Below, piece after piece: positions 43,286 to 55,500 of a DNA stretch of 64,000 nucleotides; position 1 is the first letter of the stretch; every line of letters starts with the position of its first letter. Made by a program: the position numbers and the translations under genes. The notes below the pieces were generated by a model. The model ran no database searches and was not told the DNA's origin. It saw only the letters and a list, made by a program, of their open reading frames with translations. Source of the DNA: Anthopleura xanthogrammica (taxonomy: Eukaryota > Cnidaria > Anthozoa > Actiniaria > Actiniidae); the NCBI GenBank assembly GCA_964019055.1, contig OZ025222.1, positions 3,592,746-3,656,745 on the forward strand. The letters run 5' to 3'.

Positions 43286-46065
43286 ATGAAATTTTATGGG
43301 CTAAGTTCTTTGCGTATAAGCTACCGAGCTTACTCATCGCGTGCAAAGGAGGTGAGATTTTTAGTGCAATATTTTTTATCATTTAAGGACCATTATTTTA
43401 AAGCTAGAGACACAGGGCTGCTTATAATCTGGTGATGTGGATGTTCGTATCTTAGTGTATATTTATATTCTTGAAGTAATTTAATTTTTTTTTCCAAATT
43501 CTATGTGAAAACTTTACCTTTGGTCTTACGAACAACTGAGGTTGATACGGGGGAGGGGGGGATACGGGGAGGGGGGAGGGTTAGACAAAGGGGTAGGGGT
43601 ATGGAGAGGGTCCCCCCATCCTCACTCCCAAGAAAGTGTCTTGCCTTTACCAGTTTGCAAATACTTTTTTCAGGTTTCCATCTATCTATCAATCAGCCAT
43701 AATCCATTTGAAAACTTAGCTTTTGAAGATTGGTAAGTTTTGTCTCATCAATAGAACCCTTTCGTAGTTGACTTGGATCCAAGGCTAATAGGAAAATATA
43801 TAATAAATTCCTCTTTTTCTTGATGGAATTTGTGCCATTTCTTTTCATTTTCCTGTCAGCCTTGCATTTAAGATAATTTTGGAAGGGGTCTATGCTGTTA
43901 GTACAGGGTGGCACACCCCCTCCCCCCTGGTATCGATTACACCAATTTTTTCTTGAATTTACGAATCATGAAATATGATTAATAAATAACCTTCATACGA
44001 GGATTCAGTGTGTAATACCATTTTTCGGGAATCATGGTTTTCAAATCAAGCAGATCACACATCACGAGGGGACTGAAATTTACGAATCACTGATTTATTT
44101 TTTGAATTTCATGAATCACGGTCCAAAAAAAGGCTGAATCACGTGTCACATGTAACCCCTATGCCACCCTGTTACTATACTTGTTTCTGTTGTGCATCTA
44201 GGATTTTGTTCAGGGAGGGGTGCATTATTTTGTTGTTGGGGCACCTGCCTGCAAAAATGCCGAACCAATATATAAAAGATTGAACTTTGTGTTGGACATC
44301 TTGTAAGTTGCAAAGTCCCCAAGGAGGGGAATCAAAGAAAGGAAACATTTTGTATTGGTTATTTTCCTTTGCCTCGATGGTGTTCCATTTTATTTAATCT
44401 TTTTTAATTGCTTTTAGGATCTATGAAAAGGTTGATCTAGCACAGAAGAGAATTCTTTTTTTATGGAGAAACAAGCCAACGGTAAGGAAGCAAGAGCTAT
44501 AGTCTTTAATAGACATTTTCAAGATGCACAAGTGATTTCAAAAATATCTCAGATGCGGCCATGATCTCTTGTATCAATAGCACGCACAATCTTGCTCGGA
44601 ATGCCTCTTTTTCATGTCTGCACCTGCGACATTTTGAAAACAGGGATTGATTATGAGGGAGGGATTGAATACCCTTAATAGAAAGGGGGTGGTTATTACC
44701 TAGAAGGGCATCAATAGAATGACCCATTTTTAGGTGTTGCCTAATATACTTTATTCTTAACAATTTTCAACTATGCCACCCAATGCACCCTGGATTCCCT
44801 TTGAAAAGTAAGGGTCATTCATTGGTTATGAAGAAATTTGGCTTGGGTTTTCTGTGTCATCATCATCATCATTGTCATTGCCATTGTCATCATTACAATC
44901 ATCATCAACATCATCATCATCATCATCATCCTGGTCACCACCACTGTCATCAACACCACCAATGTCATCATCATCATATATGTGCATTAATTGATTTAAT
45001 TTTTTAGAGTTTATTTTATTTCTGTTATTATTTTCAGATTGTTATTGGTAGACACCAGGTAAATTTTCTATTCACCTCTCAATTTTCATACATCAATTCA
45101 CTGGTCAGACTCATTATTATTCAATAAAGGCTACAGTGTAGTAAGTCAGTAATATACTCTGTGCTTGACCAGTGAACTAGTGTATGGAAAGCATTGAATT
45201 GCTGATCAACTGTCAATATCAGTTTTCTTGTATACACTTTTTCAATCTCTGATACTTTTTTTTGTTAGAACCCATGGCTTGAATGCAATCTCAAGAAACT
45301 CAAAGAAAGTGGTGTCGGATTAGCAAGAAGAAAAAGTGGTGGGGGAACTGTGTACCATGTAAGAGATTATTTTATTATCTTAGAATATACAACTGAGATT
45401 TTATATACAAGTTAATTGGCATTAGTTCAAAAGCAACAAATAAAGCACAGGTAGCCCAACCAGGATCACACATGCTGGTGGCTATGTTAGAAAATTCTTA
45501 AATACACAACAAATCATTGGGGGCAAATGGGTCTTTATCGTATGACCGAAGCAAATAACCCCCCCAGATTAGGGGGTAAAATATTTTTTTTACACTGCTG
45601 TTGCTTGTTTGCTCGCTAATACTAATGAGGTGAGCATGTTAAGCACTTTTTATAACTGTTATATGGGCCAGGCCCCTGGAAAGTTTGCAGCACCTATGGT
45701 ATTTAATTGTGATAAACAAGTCTATCACTCACGTAATTTCAATTTGTATGTTTATAGGATTTGGGGAATTTAAATATAACATTCTTCAGTCATCGATCAC
45801 TGTATGACAGGAAGGAGAATCTAGCACTTATTGTAAAGGCTTTGAAAAACAGATGGAAAATTGATGTGCAGGCTACACCACGAGATGACATATATCTAGA
45901 AAATAAATATAAAATATCCTTTATGATATTAATTAGTTATTATTATTTATTATTATTATTATTGTAATGACAGTAAATATTATGTTGATAATGGCATGAA
46001 CTATATGACGGTGATAATGATGATAATAATGGTGATGATGATGATGATGAGGATGATGGTGGTGG

Positions 46066-46154
<89 letters not shown>

Positions 46155-48692
46155 GTAAATATATGACGATTTTGATATTTATCTTCTTTTCCCTCACCTT
46201 TTGTGTCATCCAATCGTATGGTTTTATTCATTAAAGTAATCTTAATGGTTTGATATCTTTAACTGTGTAATAAATATCAGGAACGTCTTCTAAACTTGGT
46301 AGGTTATCGACCTATCATCATTGTACATTATTACTTGATGTAGATACCAACAGACTAAACGAACTACTTCAACCAACTTATGTAAGTATTTAGGTACATG
46401 TAAATGTTAACAAGGCTATATCAACTCTTTTACCTTGAACACATTGTTTTTCCATTTCGGACCCAGTGTTCTTACCAGACCACGACATTGCCGCATTGCT
46501 GCGCTTTTTCGAAAATGACACAGTAGAAATAGCTTGAGGGGTCCAGAAGGAGCAAAGACTTTTTGCTTTTCAATTTGTAACCTGATCATAAGTGTGGACC
46601 CCCCTCCTGTCCAAAATGAGCCTCTTTTGGATTCTTGATGGGCCCTTTGGACCCCAATCTTAAAAATCCTGGTCAGAACACTGCGGACCATGTGTTGATT
46701 CTCTTGAGAATAAGATTCTTTGTTTGAGTTGTATCCATATTCATGTGTCTTCTCATGTGCAACCGTTAAACAAAGAAATTATACTCGAGGGAATGACACA
46801 TGATCTGAAATCCGGAAAAAGGAAAAAATTATGCCCAAGGTAAAGAGGTCTATTAAGGTTGACTGTGAAAAATTGCCTGTCAATCTTTTGATGATTGCCC
46901 CCCCCCCTCCTACCCAAACCCACATGGCTGCCCCCTCCTACCGAAACCCCCATGGCTCCCCCCTCCTACCCAAACCCCCATTGGAGCCATTTTGTCATTA
47001 ATTATATTTGAACATATCATTGCTTTCAAGGATAATCTAACAAGCAAAGCTACAGCCAGTGTACGAGCTGATGTAAAGAACATGTGTGCAGTAGAACCGT
47101 CACTCAACTTTGATAATGTTGCCATGGCAATTGCATCGGAATATAGCGGAACATACATGGGCGACCCAACAGTTAGATATGAGATATTTGATCCATCGAA
47201 TGAAAGGGATTTTCAGGGAATTTCTGGCTATGCAAGAGAATTGCAAGTAAGTCCTTTGGGATTGCCATATATCTTTTTAGCTTGGCCGTTAAACAAAGAA
47301 ATGATGCTCTACGGATTTGCATGTTTTCCTCCCTCCATAAAAATCAACATGTGAGTTGAGTGTTGTGTGTTGTAAATAGTGAATGTAGTGGTAGTGTGTG
47401 TAGAACGAACCTCACAGAAGAGTTCCGTACGGGGAGGGATGGTTGTAAAATATTAGTTGTTTTTTTATCTTGGTAAAGTGAGGAAACTAGGAGAGGAGGA
47501 GAGTGTGAGGCAATATTACACTTGAAAAAAATCATTATTATTATACTTTCTTCCTTAAGACTTGGCAGTGGATATATGGCAAGACACCGAGGTTCCACGT
47601 ACCCTTTACAACACCACTCTCTTCTGGACCTACTGTAAGCTTCTCGTGCATATACCGTATTTACTCGTTTAAGCGCCTCCCCCGATTAAGCGCCGCCTTC
47701 GATTAAGCGCCGGACATGGAAGTTATTAATATCAAAGTTCGCCGTCTCAAATAAGGGCTTCCCCTGAATAAGCGCGGCCACCGAAACACTAAAATTTAAA
47801 GAGCTCCGCGGCGCTTAAACGAGTAAAAATTAAAATTCTTTTATTGAAATTCTTTTGTTTTGTCCCCCAAATTGAACTGCTTTGACGTCAACGTTCTATA
47901 ACTGCACACAGTGCTCACAGCAACCAAGTTTTTCATTTCTTTTATAAAATACAAAAAAGAAAGTGCGCGCGTGTGCTGTGTGCTCTAATAACGCACGTGC
48001 CACCAACCAATCTGAAAGAAAAAAGTTATTTTATAAACCATTTTATGTTTCAGATAATTACCTTCACCTGTTTTCATGGTATAATTGAAGAAATAGGAAT
48101 TCATGTAGAGCATGCGCACTTGGACTCGCTGTTGCAACAGATTACAACTGATTTGAAGGGTAAGACACCGAGTCATACACAGGGTTCCCACTCATCTGGA
48201 AACATTCCCTGACTTTTCCCTGACATTTCCTTGTGCAAAAACATATTTCACTGACCACACTGTGCACTCATTTCAGTTACGAAAAATTATATATATGTAT
48301 TGTAGTTCGACCACAGGAAGCCCAACTAAGCATTCTGAATTTACTGTAAAACGATTTTGTGAAAGCTGAGGCTGACAGAAATTTCCTGACTTTTCACTAA
48401 CTTTTGGGTAAATTGCAAAAATTCACTGACCGGAATCAAAATTCCTGTGACAAAAGCTTCCCTGACCTTGAAAATAATTCAGAATACGAGTACTTTTCTC
48501 TAACCCTGAAGTAAAATAAAGTTAGTGTAACATCTAAAATAAAATTATTTTCTTGTTATCTTAGGTGTTAGCTTCTCACGAGAACACGTTTGCAACAAGC
48601 TAAAGGATCTAGAAAATTTATCATCACGTTCTCACCTTGAACAATTATTTATCAATGAATTATTTCATTGGATGAACCAAGTTCTATTTTAA
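43286..48692 (+). CDS. LIPT1: Lipoyltransferase 1, mitochondrial
   Basis: Eleven exons: 43286-43351, 43674-43732, 44418-44481, 45038-45058, 45269-45358, 45758-45913, 46274-46381, 47031-47246, 47560-47634, 48054-48159 and 48565-48692. They total 1089 nt, 362 residues, against 373 in human. The order of motifs follows human LIPT1: [33 protein letters not shown] (lipoate-ligase core, about residues 89-104), [11 protein letters not shown] with the probable active-site Lys152, and [12 protein letters not shown]. Exon 1 ([20 protein letters not shown]) is Arg/Ser-rich and fits a mitochondrial presequence; its phase joins exon 2 exactly. The enzyme moves lipoyl groups onto E2 subunits of 2-oxoacid dehydrogenases. 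The intron after Lys152 is U12-like (separate entry); the others are GT-AG. Exon 1 is the least certain part. Confidence 0.92.
43904..44171. mobile_element. 268-bp MITE, CAGGGTGGCA termini
   Basis: CAGGGTGGCA and exact inverse TGCCACCCTG bound the element in LIPT1 intron 2. Inside are several AATCATG/AATCACG motifs. A hAT-like affiliation is suspected from the CAGGG start. Confidence 0.75.
44855..44990. repeat. (ATC)n microsatellite, LIPT1 intron 3
   Basis: Imperfect ATC/GTCATT triplets. Confidence 0.9.
45914..46273 (+). other. Probable U12-type intron with AT-AA ends (LIPT1)
   Basis: The 5' site ATATCCTTT is the full U12 consensus. A branch-like ATCTTTAAC lies at 46255-46263, ten bases before the 3' border, the usual U12 spacing. 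The reading frame (KYK then ISGTSS) places the border between AATAA and ATATCAGG, so the intron ends AA. Repeated ATATC at both borders allows sliding, but no slide gives AC or AG. A GAT microsatellite (46010-46152) sits inside. Confidence 0.75.
46686..46862. mobile_element. Diverged foldback MITE, ACCACGTGTCATTCCC family
   Basis: The ends GACCATGTGTTGATTCTCTT and an inverse with GGAATGACACATGATCTG lie in LIPT1 intron 7. Same family as the outer element at 11080-11461. C-rich CCCCCTCCTACC units follow at 46900-46980. Confidence 0.55.
47660..47827. mobile_element. 168-bp MITE, TTTACTCGTTTAAGCGCC termini
   Basis: Perfect 18-bp inverted ends at 47660-47677 and 47810-47827, with internal GATTAAGCGCC repeats. 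In LIPT1 intron 9. Confidence 0.88.
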
Positions 48693-49581
48693 AAACGTAT
48701 TCCTTACGGATGATTTAATGCTGCGGGGAGCCGAGGAAACCATACTTCACTGCCCCACACACGGTGCCAAACATTGCGCGCAATATTGCAGGCAATGTTG
48801 CTGAAGTAGGATCGTTTTCTACTTTAGCAACATTGCGTGCAACAAATTGCGTCGTGTGGCATGGCTTGCAAAATCGATTGCGCGCAATGTTGCTACCTGT
48901 GTCCGCAGCTTTATTGGTGCTTGCATAAAATATCTCCGTATTTGTTTTCTCCGAAGCTGAAAAAATCACGAAACTCCACCATTTGATAAACGAATAGAAT
49001 GCGAGCATACAGTGTTTTGGTTTTGAAATGACCCATGCATCTCCTGGCTTCCACCAGCTAGACTCCGTGCTTTTCCCAACACTTGTCTCTTTTTCTGCCA
49101 ATCCCCGCGTCCTTTCTATGGGTAGCATGGTGGAGAGAGCCAGGCTACCTAATTAGCCCCCTGGGCGAAAGCGCTCGCCTCTCACAAACGTGAACGGGGT
49201 TCGAGTCCTGCTAGGCTCGGTGTCATGTGAGTAGAGTTGCTTGTCGGTTCTCTCCTGTGCCTCGAGGGTTTCAACCAAAAATCAACTTCTATTTCTTTCT
49301 TTCTTTAAAAAAAATATGCAATCAGCATTGCGCGCGTTTTCTACTTCCTCTAAACAAAAGAGCACGAAGTAACCCAACTTTAATGCTAATATTTATTGCA
49401 AATATTAATCAATCATACAGATGTTTCTAATAAGTCTTTTAATAAAAATGTACATAACTGAAACTAAATTGTTGTCTTATTTACAAAATAATGAAATTTA
49501 TTACAGCCACAAAATAATGGAGATTATTACTACAGCAAGGAATTTAAGGGTGTTCGATATGACACATTCGTGCCCATTCTT
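48693..49581. other. Convergent gene ends: foldback and SINE, no gene
   Basis: LIPT1 ends at 48692 and the kinesin ends at 49582 from the other side. About 48770-48900 is a hairpin rich in ATTGCGCGCAATGTTGC. 49150-49300 is a tRNA-derived SINE (B box GGTTCGAGTCC). Confidence 0.7.
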
Positions 49582-52500
49582 CTACTGCCAGCGCGGTCGG
49601 TCTCTCTTTGATGTCTCTTGTCTGTGAAATATGAGAAGAAAAAATACCATTAAAAGAAGTAGACAAAAATTCAGTCATTTAAGAATAATAATTTTGTAGT
49701 AGTCGCTGGTAACGTGACGCAACAGTGACGTCATAAGTGTGTGAGAAACATTTGTCCAGCTGAGTTGAGCCCTTCCGCCGAAAGGAATTATGGGTCAAAT
49801 ATTTTTGGTTAGCATTTACCGTGCAGGGACACGAGAAATTTTAATGAAAATATAATGTCCAATTCTGAATTCTGTTTGGTTGACCTTGACTTCGTTCTAA
49901 AGGTCAACTCAGCTGGTGTGGAGTGCTTTGTTAGCAACAAAATTGAGAAGCGAACTTTCTTGTCTCCAGTCCTTTCTCATCATAAAAGTACGAGTTTGAC
50001 TGGGGACAAGGAAACTATGATGAATGGGAATATGAATTGGTATATATATATATATACTCTGCTCCAGTCACCTCTTAACAAAGGACAAAAGGAGTTGGGA
50101 GTGAGACAATAATGTGGTGCTAAGTTGTTTCACTTACATGTAGCCAGGAATATTATTCACTTTGACGGTTTAACGGTCTTATATCATGGTATTCTGCATG
50201 TTTATGGGACTAGAAGTTCAAAAACGAAAAAACAAATTATTTCAAAGTGAACAAATATTCCACTTAAAATCTTGGCCAAGGAAGTGATTCAACTTAGCAC
50301 CATCGAAGCTTCTTCATTGAAATAGACCTTTTCGACTTTGGGGTAATGTTTTCCCATTTCAGACCACGTGTCATCCTTAGAAGGCTCATGAATATGAATG
50401 CGACTGAAACAAAGAATCTCATTCTCAAGGGAATGAAATGGGGTCTGAAATGGGAAAGCATTACGTCCAAGCCGAAAAGGTCTCTTCAGAAAAAGAACAC
50501 CTTACTTTTAAAAGTTTTGCACTGACCTAATCAAAGAGCACACGTTGCAGTTTTTCATGCGACGTCGCAACAATTTGAGATCGCATCGTGTACCACCCGT
50601 GCGACGTTGCAAAAAGTAAAAACGAGTGCGATTTTGGCGGCGATTTGAGGTGCTCCGGATTTTTACAGCGACGGAAATCGCGCGTGTGAACGACCGATTT
50701 CACTGCGGTTTTGGAAATTCACGTCGCCGCGATATCGCAGGTGTTTTGAACATGTTCAAATTGAAATGCGGTTTAGCTGCGATTTTCGGTCGCCGTAAAA
50801 TCGCACCTCAAAATCGGCCTTAAGTTAGAAAAAATATGGGTACATGGGACCCCCTCTAACCCAACTATATCAATACTTACGTTGATCGAGGAGCAAAATT
50901 TCTTGGCGCACTCAACACAGATGAACTCATTGCTCGTTTCAGTCCATTGACATGCTTCTGAATCTTATGAGAGTTGTTTGTGTTCAGGTTAGTGGTACTA
51001 GTTGCTTTTCTTAAGGTCTTGGTGTTTGGACATAGATTCTCCTTCGTAGAAGTCGTTCTAGAATGAAAAAGTTTGGTAAAACTAAAGGGACCAAGTGCGA
51101 GATAAAGCTTCAATAAAAAAATGGACCCTTTAATTGCAGCACGTCGGAATGCAGCTCAATTTGGAGGACAAAACAATAGTTTCCAATTCTTAGGAGATTT
51201 AAATTCTTTTGTTTTGTCCTCCAAATTGAGCTGCTTTGACGTCACGTGAAAGAAGTCTATAGCTGACAGAAGGCATTACCTTTTGGGCATGATTGAAGAT
51301 GGAAGTTTCCCGCCAAATTTGCGTGGTGGTTTCTCCGTAACTATAGAAACAAGAAAATTTAGTACATAAGTATAATACTACAACATGCAGTAAATCACGC
51401 TGAGAACTACTCACGTTTAGCATGTTTGCTAGGCGTTTCCAAGGACGATGAAACACTAGTACCATTATTCTGTTGTACTGTCGCACTGCGGTTCACTGAA
51501 ATCTCTCGAAGCGGAGTCAACATATCAGTTGGTGGAATTTTCTGGTGAAACAAGGAAACTAAAATCAGTAATTTTCCAAAGTATTGTTGGTTGCCATAGC
51601 AATCTTAGTGGTTACCAAAGTGATGGTACCGTGATGGTTAGTTGCTATGGTAATGATAGTTGTTGCCATGGTATAAGTAATGGATACCTAAGTTCATAGT
51701 TACCATGGTAATTGACTTTGTGCTAATTATTTTTCTAACTCGTCCCCAGACTCAAGTGAGACATTTTTACCACAGGGAAACCATTCAGGTGAAAGTCACA
51801 TTAAACGTTTTCGTACCTTTGGCGTATTTGATGCGGTTAGGAAGGCCGATATACTAAGCTCTCCAGAACTACTGCCCACAATTGAGGTACTAGATTCAGT
51901 TCGGCTCGGTAAGTCCATCCAAGCAGTTTTAGCATTGGTAGTGAGTTTCTTTCCACCAGCTGGTGTTGCGTTACCCGTGACAGATCCATACATGTCACGC
52001 ATGGGTGTGGTACTAGAGCGCTCTCCCTGTCCACGTGATGGTGTCAGCAGCACTGGTTTTAGAGCAGCACTACGTGTATTTTCACTCGTTATTGCTCTCT
52101 CATTCGTATTGCCTCGTTGCGGCAGCAATGGCGTCGTCGTCCTTGCCGTTGCAGCCTCGAATTCTTTGTTCAACGAAACACGTGGATCATCAATCTCGGG
52201 AGAATTTTGGTTGCTATTAGCAACGTGATGGATTGGAGTGATGGCAGCCCTGATCATACTTTTAGGCGTCATTGATTTTAAGGTACTCTTGTTAAGGAGG
52301 CTGGTGAAGATAGGCGTGGAAGGGGTATCAAACTTAGTGGCTTCGAGAAGTGTTGCTTCTGAAAGACAGAATGGAAAATATAGATTGAATAAGAAATGTT
52401 GTGTAGTTTTTATCATTGGAGGCGACAATGGATATCGTAGATGATTTCAAGGGGGTTAGTTTCCTATAAGCATTACTCTTTGTTCTTATTCGTAACATCT

Positions 52501-55500
52501 CATAGAGGGATGCTCTGACTTAGATCAGCCTAGAGGTTGTTTCAGGGTTTGATCTGTGAGTTAGCCGTGCCCTGACTTAGATCAGCCTAGAGGTTGTTTC
52601 AGGGTTTGATCTGTGAGTTAGCCGTGCCCTGACTTAGATCAGCCTAGAGGTTGTTTCAGGGTTTGATCTGTGAATAATTAGCCGTGGCCTGACTTAGATC
52701 AGCCTAGAGGTTGTTTCAGGGTTTGATCTGTGAATTAGCCGTGACCTGACTTAGATCAGCCCATAGGTTGTTTCAGAGTTCAATCTGTGAATTAGCCGTG
52801 CCTTGACTTAGATCCCCCCAGGGGTTGTTTCAGGGTATCGATAAAATTCGAGGGAACCCTCTCTCTACTAACAAGTATTACAGCGACTTGTAATTACCAT
52901 AAGTGATCGAATGCAAGGTGGACACTTCTAAATTGTCGTTTTCAGCGACACTCTGATCGGCCCATGATACCTCGCGGCCCCCGGTAACTAACTCAACAAT
53001 GGAGTCGTATTCGTTGTCAATATCGCGAGTCGCTAGCCCAGCGCCTTTGATTAGGAAAAACTGCTTCTTGAAGGCTGTGAGAACTTTAGCGACAATCCTG
53101 GAACAAAATAGGAAAGAAAATTATTATTGTATACTGAGGCAGCGGCGGATCTTGGTATAATAGATANNNNNNNNNNNNNNNNNNNNNNNNNNNNNNNNNN
53201 NNNNNNNNNNNNNNNNNNNNNNNNNNNNNNNNNNNNNNNNNNNNNNNNNNNNNNNNNNNNNNNNNNNNNNNNNNNNNNNNNNNNNNNNNNNNNNNNNNNN
53301 NNNNNNNNNNNNNNNNNNNNNNNNNNNNNNNNNNNNNNNNNNNNNNNNNNNNNNNNNNNNNNNNNNTACGTATATTATTGAGAAATATTCAGATAATTGC
53401 GACCTGAGAACAATAACAGCGAGCTTTAGATTCGACGAGTACGAGAATGACTCCCTACGAGATTTTGTCGCTAAAATTCCTGCCTTACCAACTCGTTGTC
53501 ATCCTCTGTTTGGCACACGATACATCTCTAAAACAACAGTTGAACCAATGCAAGGACAACTACGAGTTTGTAGTAGAATACTTTCAAAGGGTTAATCTCT
53601 TAGTTGTAGTGATTAGTCGTACTCAAATCTAAAGCTCTCTAATAATATTTTTTACCCATAATGCATCACATACCTTTCGGTATTTTGCGCATCCTTCTCT
53701 TGCGCATGCGTGAATTTCTTAAAATACCGACACTGGCGACGAAGTTCTGCAGATTCCAACTCCGCCTTTGAAAAAGCCTGACACTGTGAGAAATCCTCTT
53801 TAAGTTCTTTACTCGTTTCTGCGAGACCTTTCATCTCTGTGTTCACTTGATCAAGACTTTCTGTGTTTTGCTTCAGTTTTCGTTCAGCTTCAAGTATCCT
53901 TGTGTCGAGTTTTTTCTTCTTCGTTTTCGTTACGGAAAGACATTTCTGGGTTTTCAGCACTGCCTAAAATATTTAAAAAAATTAACTTAGTGAGATTTCT
54001 TAGAACTTCAATAGAAAATGAGCTAAACTGCGCGCGGCTGTGTAGTTACAAAGCACGCGAGGATTCGTTGGCGGAACACAACTGAGAGAAGTATTAGGAG
54101 AAGCACGACGCAATTTGCCCGATTTCCCTGTCGTGACTGTTGTCTCGACCAGCGTGCAGCAATGAAAGCAATGGTAAGAAAATAAGACTTACCGTATCAC
54201 GATGTTCTCCGTCGACGCACAGGAGTTGAATTCTCTCCAGGTTTCTCTCCTAAAATAAAAAATAACGCAATCATTTTCGAAACAAGTGACATCATTTTTT
54301 TATAAAATGGTTTTTCTTGCATATCAGACGTGGTGCATTCTGATAAAAAGCCTAATGTTATCAAACAGGGTGAACTAAAAGTATGGACGCATTTTTACAG
54401 CTAATTTACGTCACGCGTCACCAGTAACTCGAACGTTTTGATTGGAGTGTCGGCGGCTTCGTTTGGAATTCAAAATCTCGGCGCCTACGTATACGATCAA
54501 AACTCTGGCAACTCAAAATATTTATATTTTGAAAATAAATATTTTGAAGCGGATACTTAACGATGTGGCTGGCAAGTGAATTCTTTTGGAAACTATTTCA
54601 CAATCATTCATGATAGCGGGTCCAAAATCTTATTTTTAACTGAATTTGTTTTTGAATATCGGAGCCGTTGATTGGAGATTTGAAATATTAATATGAAGAC
54701 TTGAAAACTACATTTGAAGTCTCGGATTTACTGGTCACGCGTGACGTAAATTAGCTGTAGACAGACAACTGGTTTACCTTTCTGTAAGTCTTCATCAACA
54801 AATCCCTCTGCGCAGCTTCGATGTCCACCATGTCTCTCTTGATCATCGCCCTCTCACTCATGATGTTTTGGAACGTAGTCTTTAAGCTAAGGAAAAAAGC
54901 AATTTCCGTTATTATTTCCGACGAAAAGTACAAACTTTATTTTCGTGGGATGGCCAAAGAATTTTCGTTGGTTTTGTTGTGAAACTGTGGTTTTGTCAAC
55001 CATTATGATTAGCATGTTTTTCTTCTAGCTGTTTCTTCCACAACCTCAATTCCACTCCTTCGCTTTGGCCATTGCACCCATTGCAAACAGCATTGAAATT
55101 CTTACTCCAAGGAGCATTAATGTATGGTTCCCCCTCAGACGATAGCGAACCAATCACTGTTGCAGCAGTTTTCTCAGTGAAATGAAAGTCTTGTACCACA
55201 AACAACTACACAGTATCGGTTTTAAAGAGTACTACAAGGAATACGAGGCAGTTTTTCTTTATTTTCACAGGACAGTAAACAATTGAAACAATTTATAATC
55301 AAATTTCAGAGTTATCAATTTTGAGATATTTCAGCTAAATTGTTGAGCTTGTGGGACATAGCAACGGTAACTAAGGGGAAAGAAACCACTAATAATCAAA
55401 GTGGCGCAGCTCAATGGGGTCGAAGTGCAAACATGTGTCACTAACCTGTCCATCTGCAGTCTTTTATCGTTTTTCAAAGGCGTCTTCACGACCATACCAG

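Noticed and set aside
45943..46231. Poly-Ser and poly-Ile frames
   Set aside because: They come from the GAT microsatellite inside the U12-like LIPT1 intron.
48715..49128. 137-codon minus-strand frame between LIPT1 and the kinesin
   Set aside because: It crosses a hairpin MITE (GCGCGCAATGTTGC repeats) and shows no family resemblance.
51598..51720. Run of GTTGCTATGGTAA/CCATGGTAAC motifs as an X-box (RFX) cluster
   Set aside because: The motifs form a degenerate simple repeat in a kinesin intron, with no positional support for a regulatory role.
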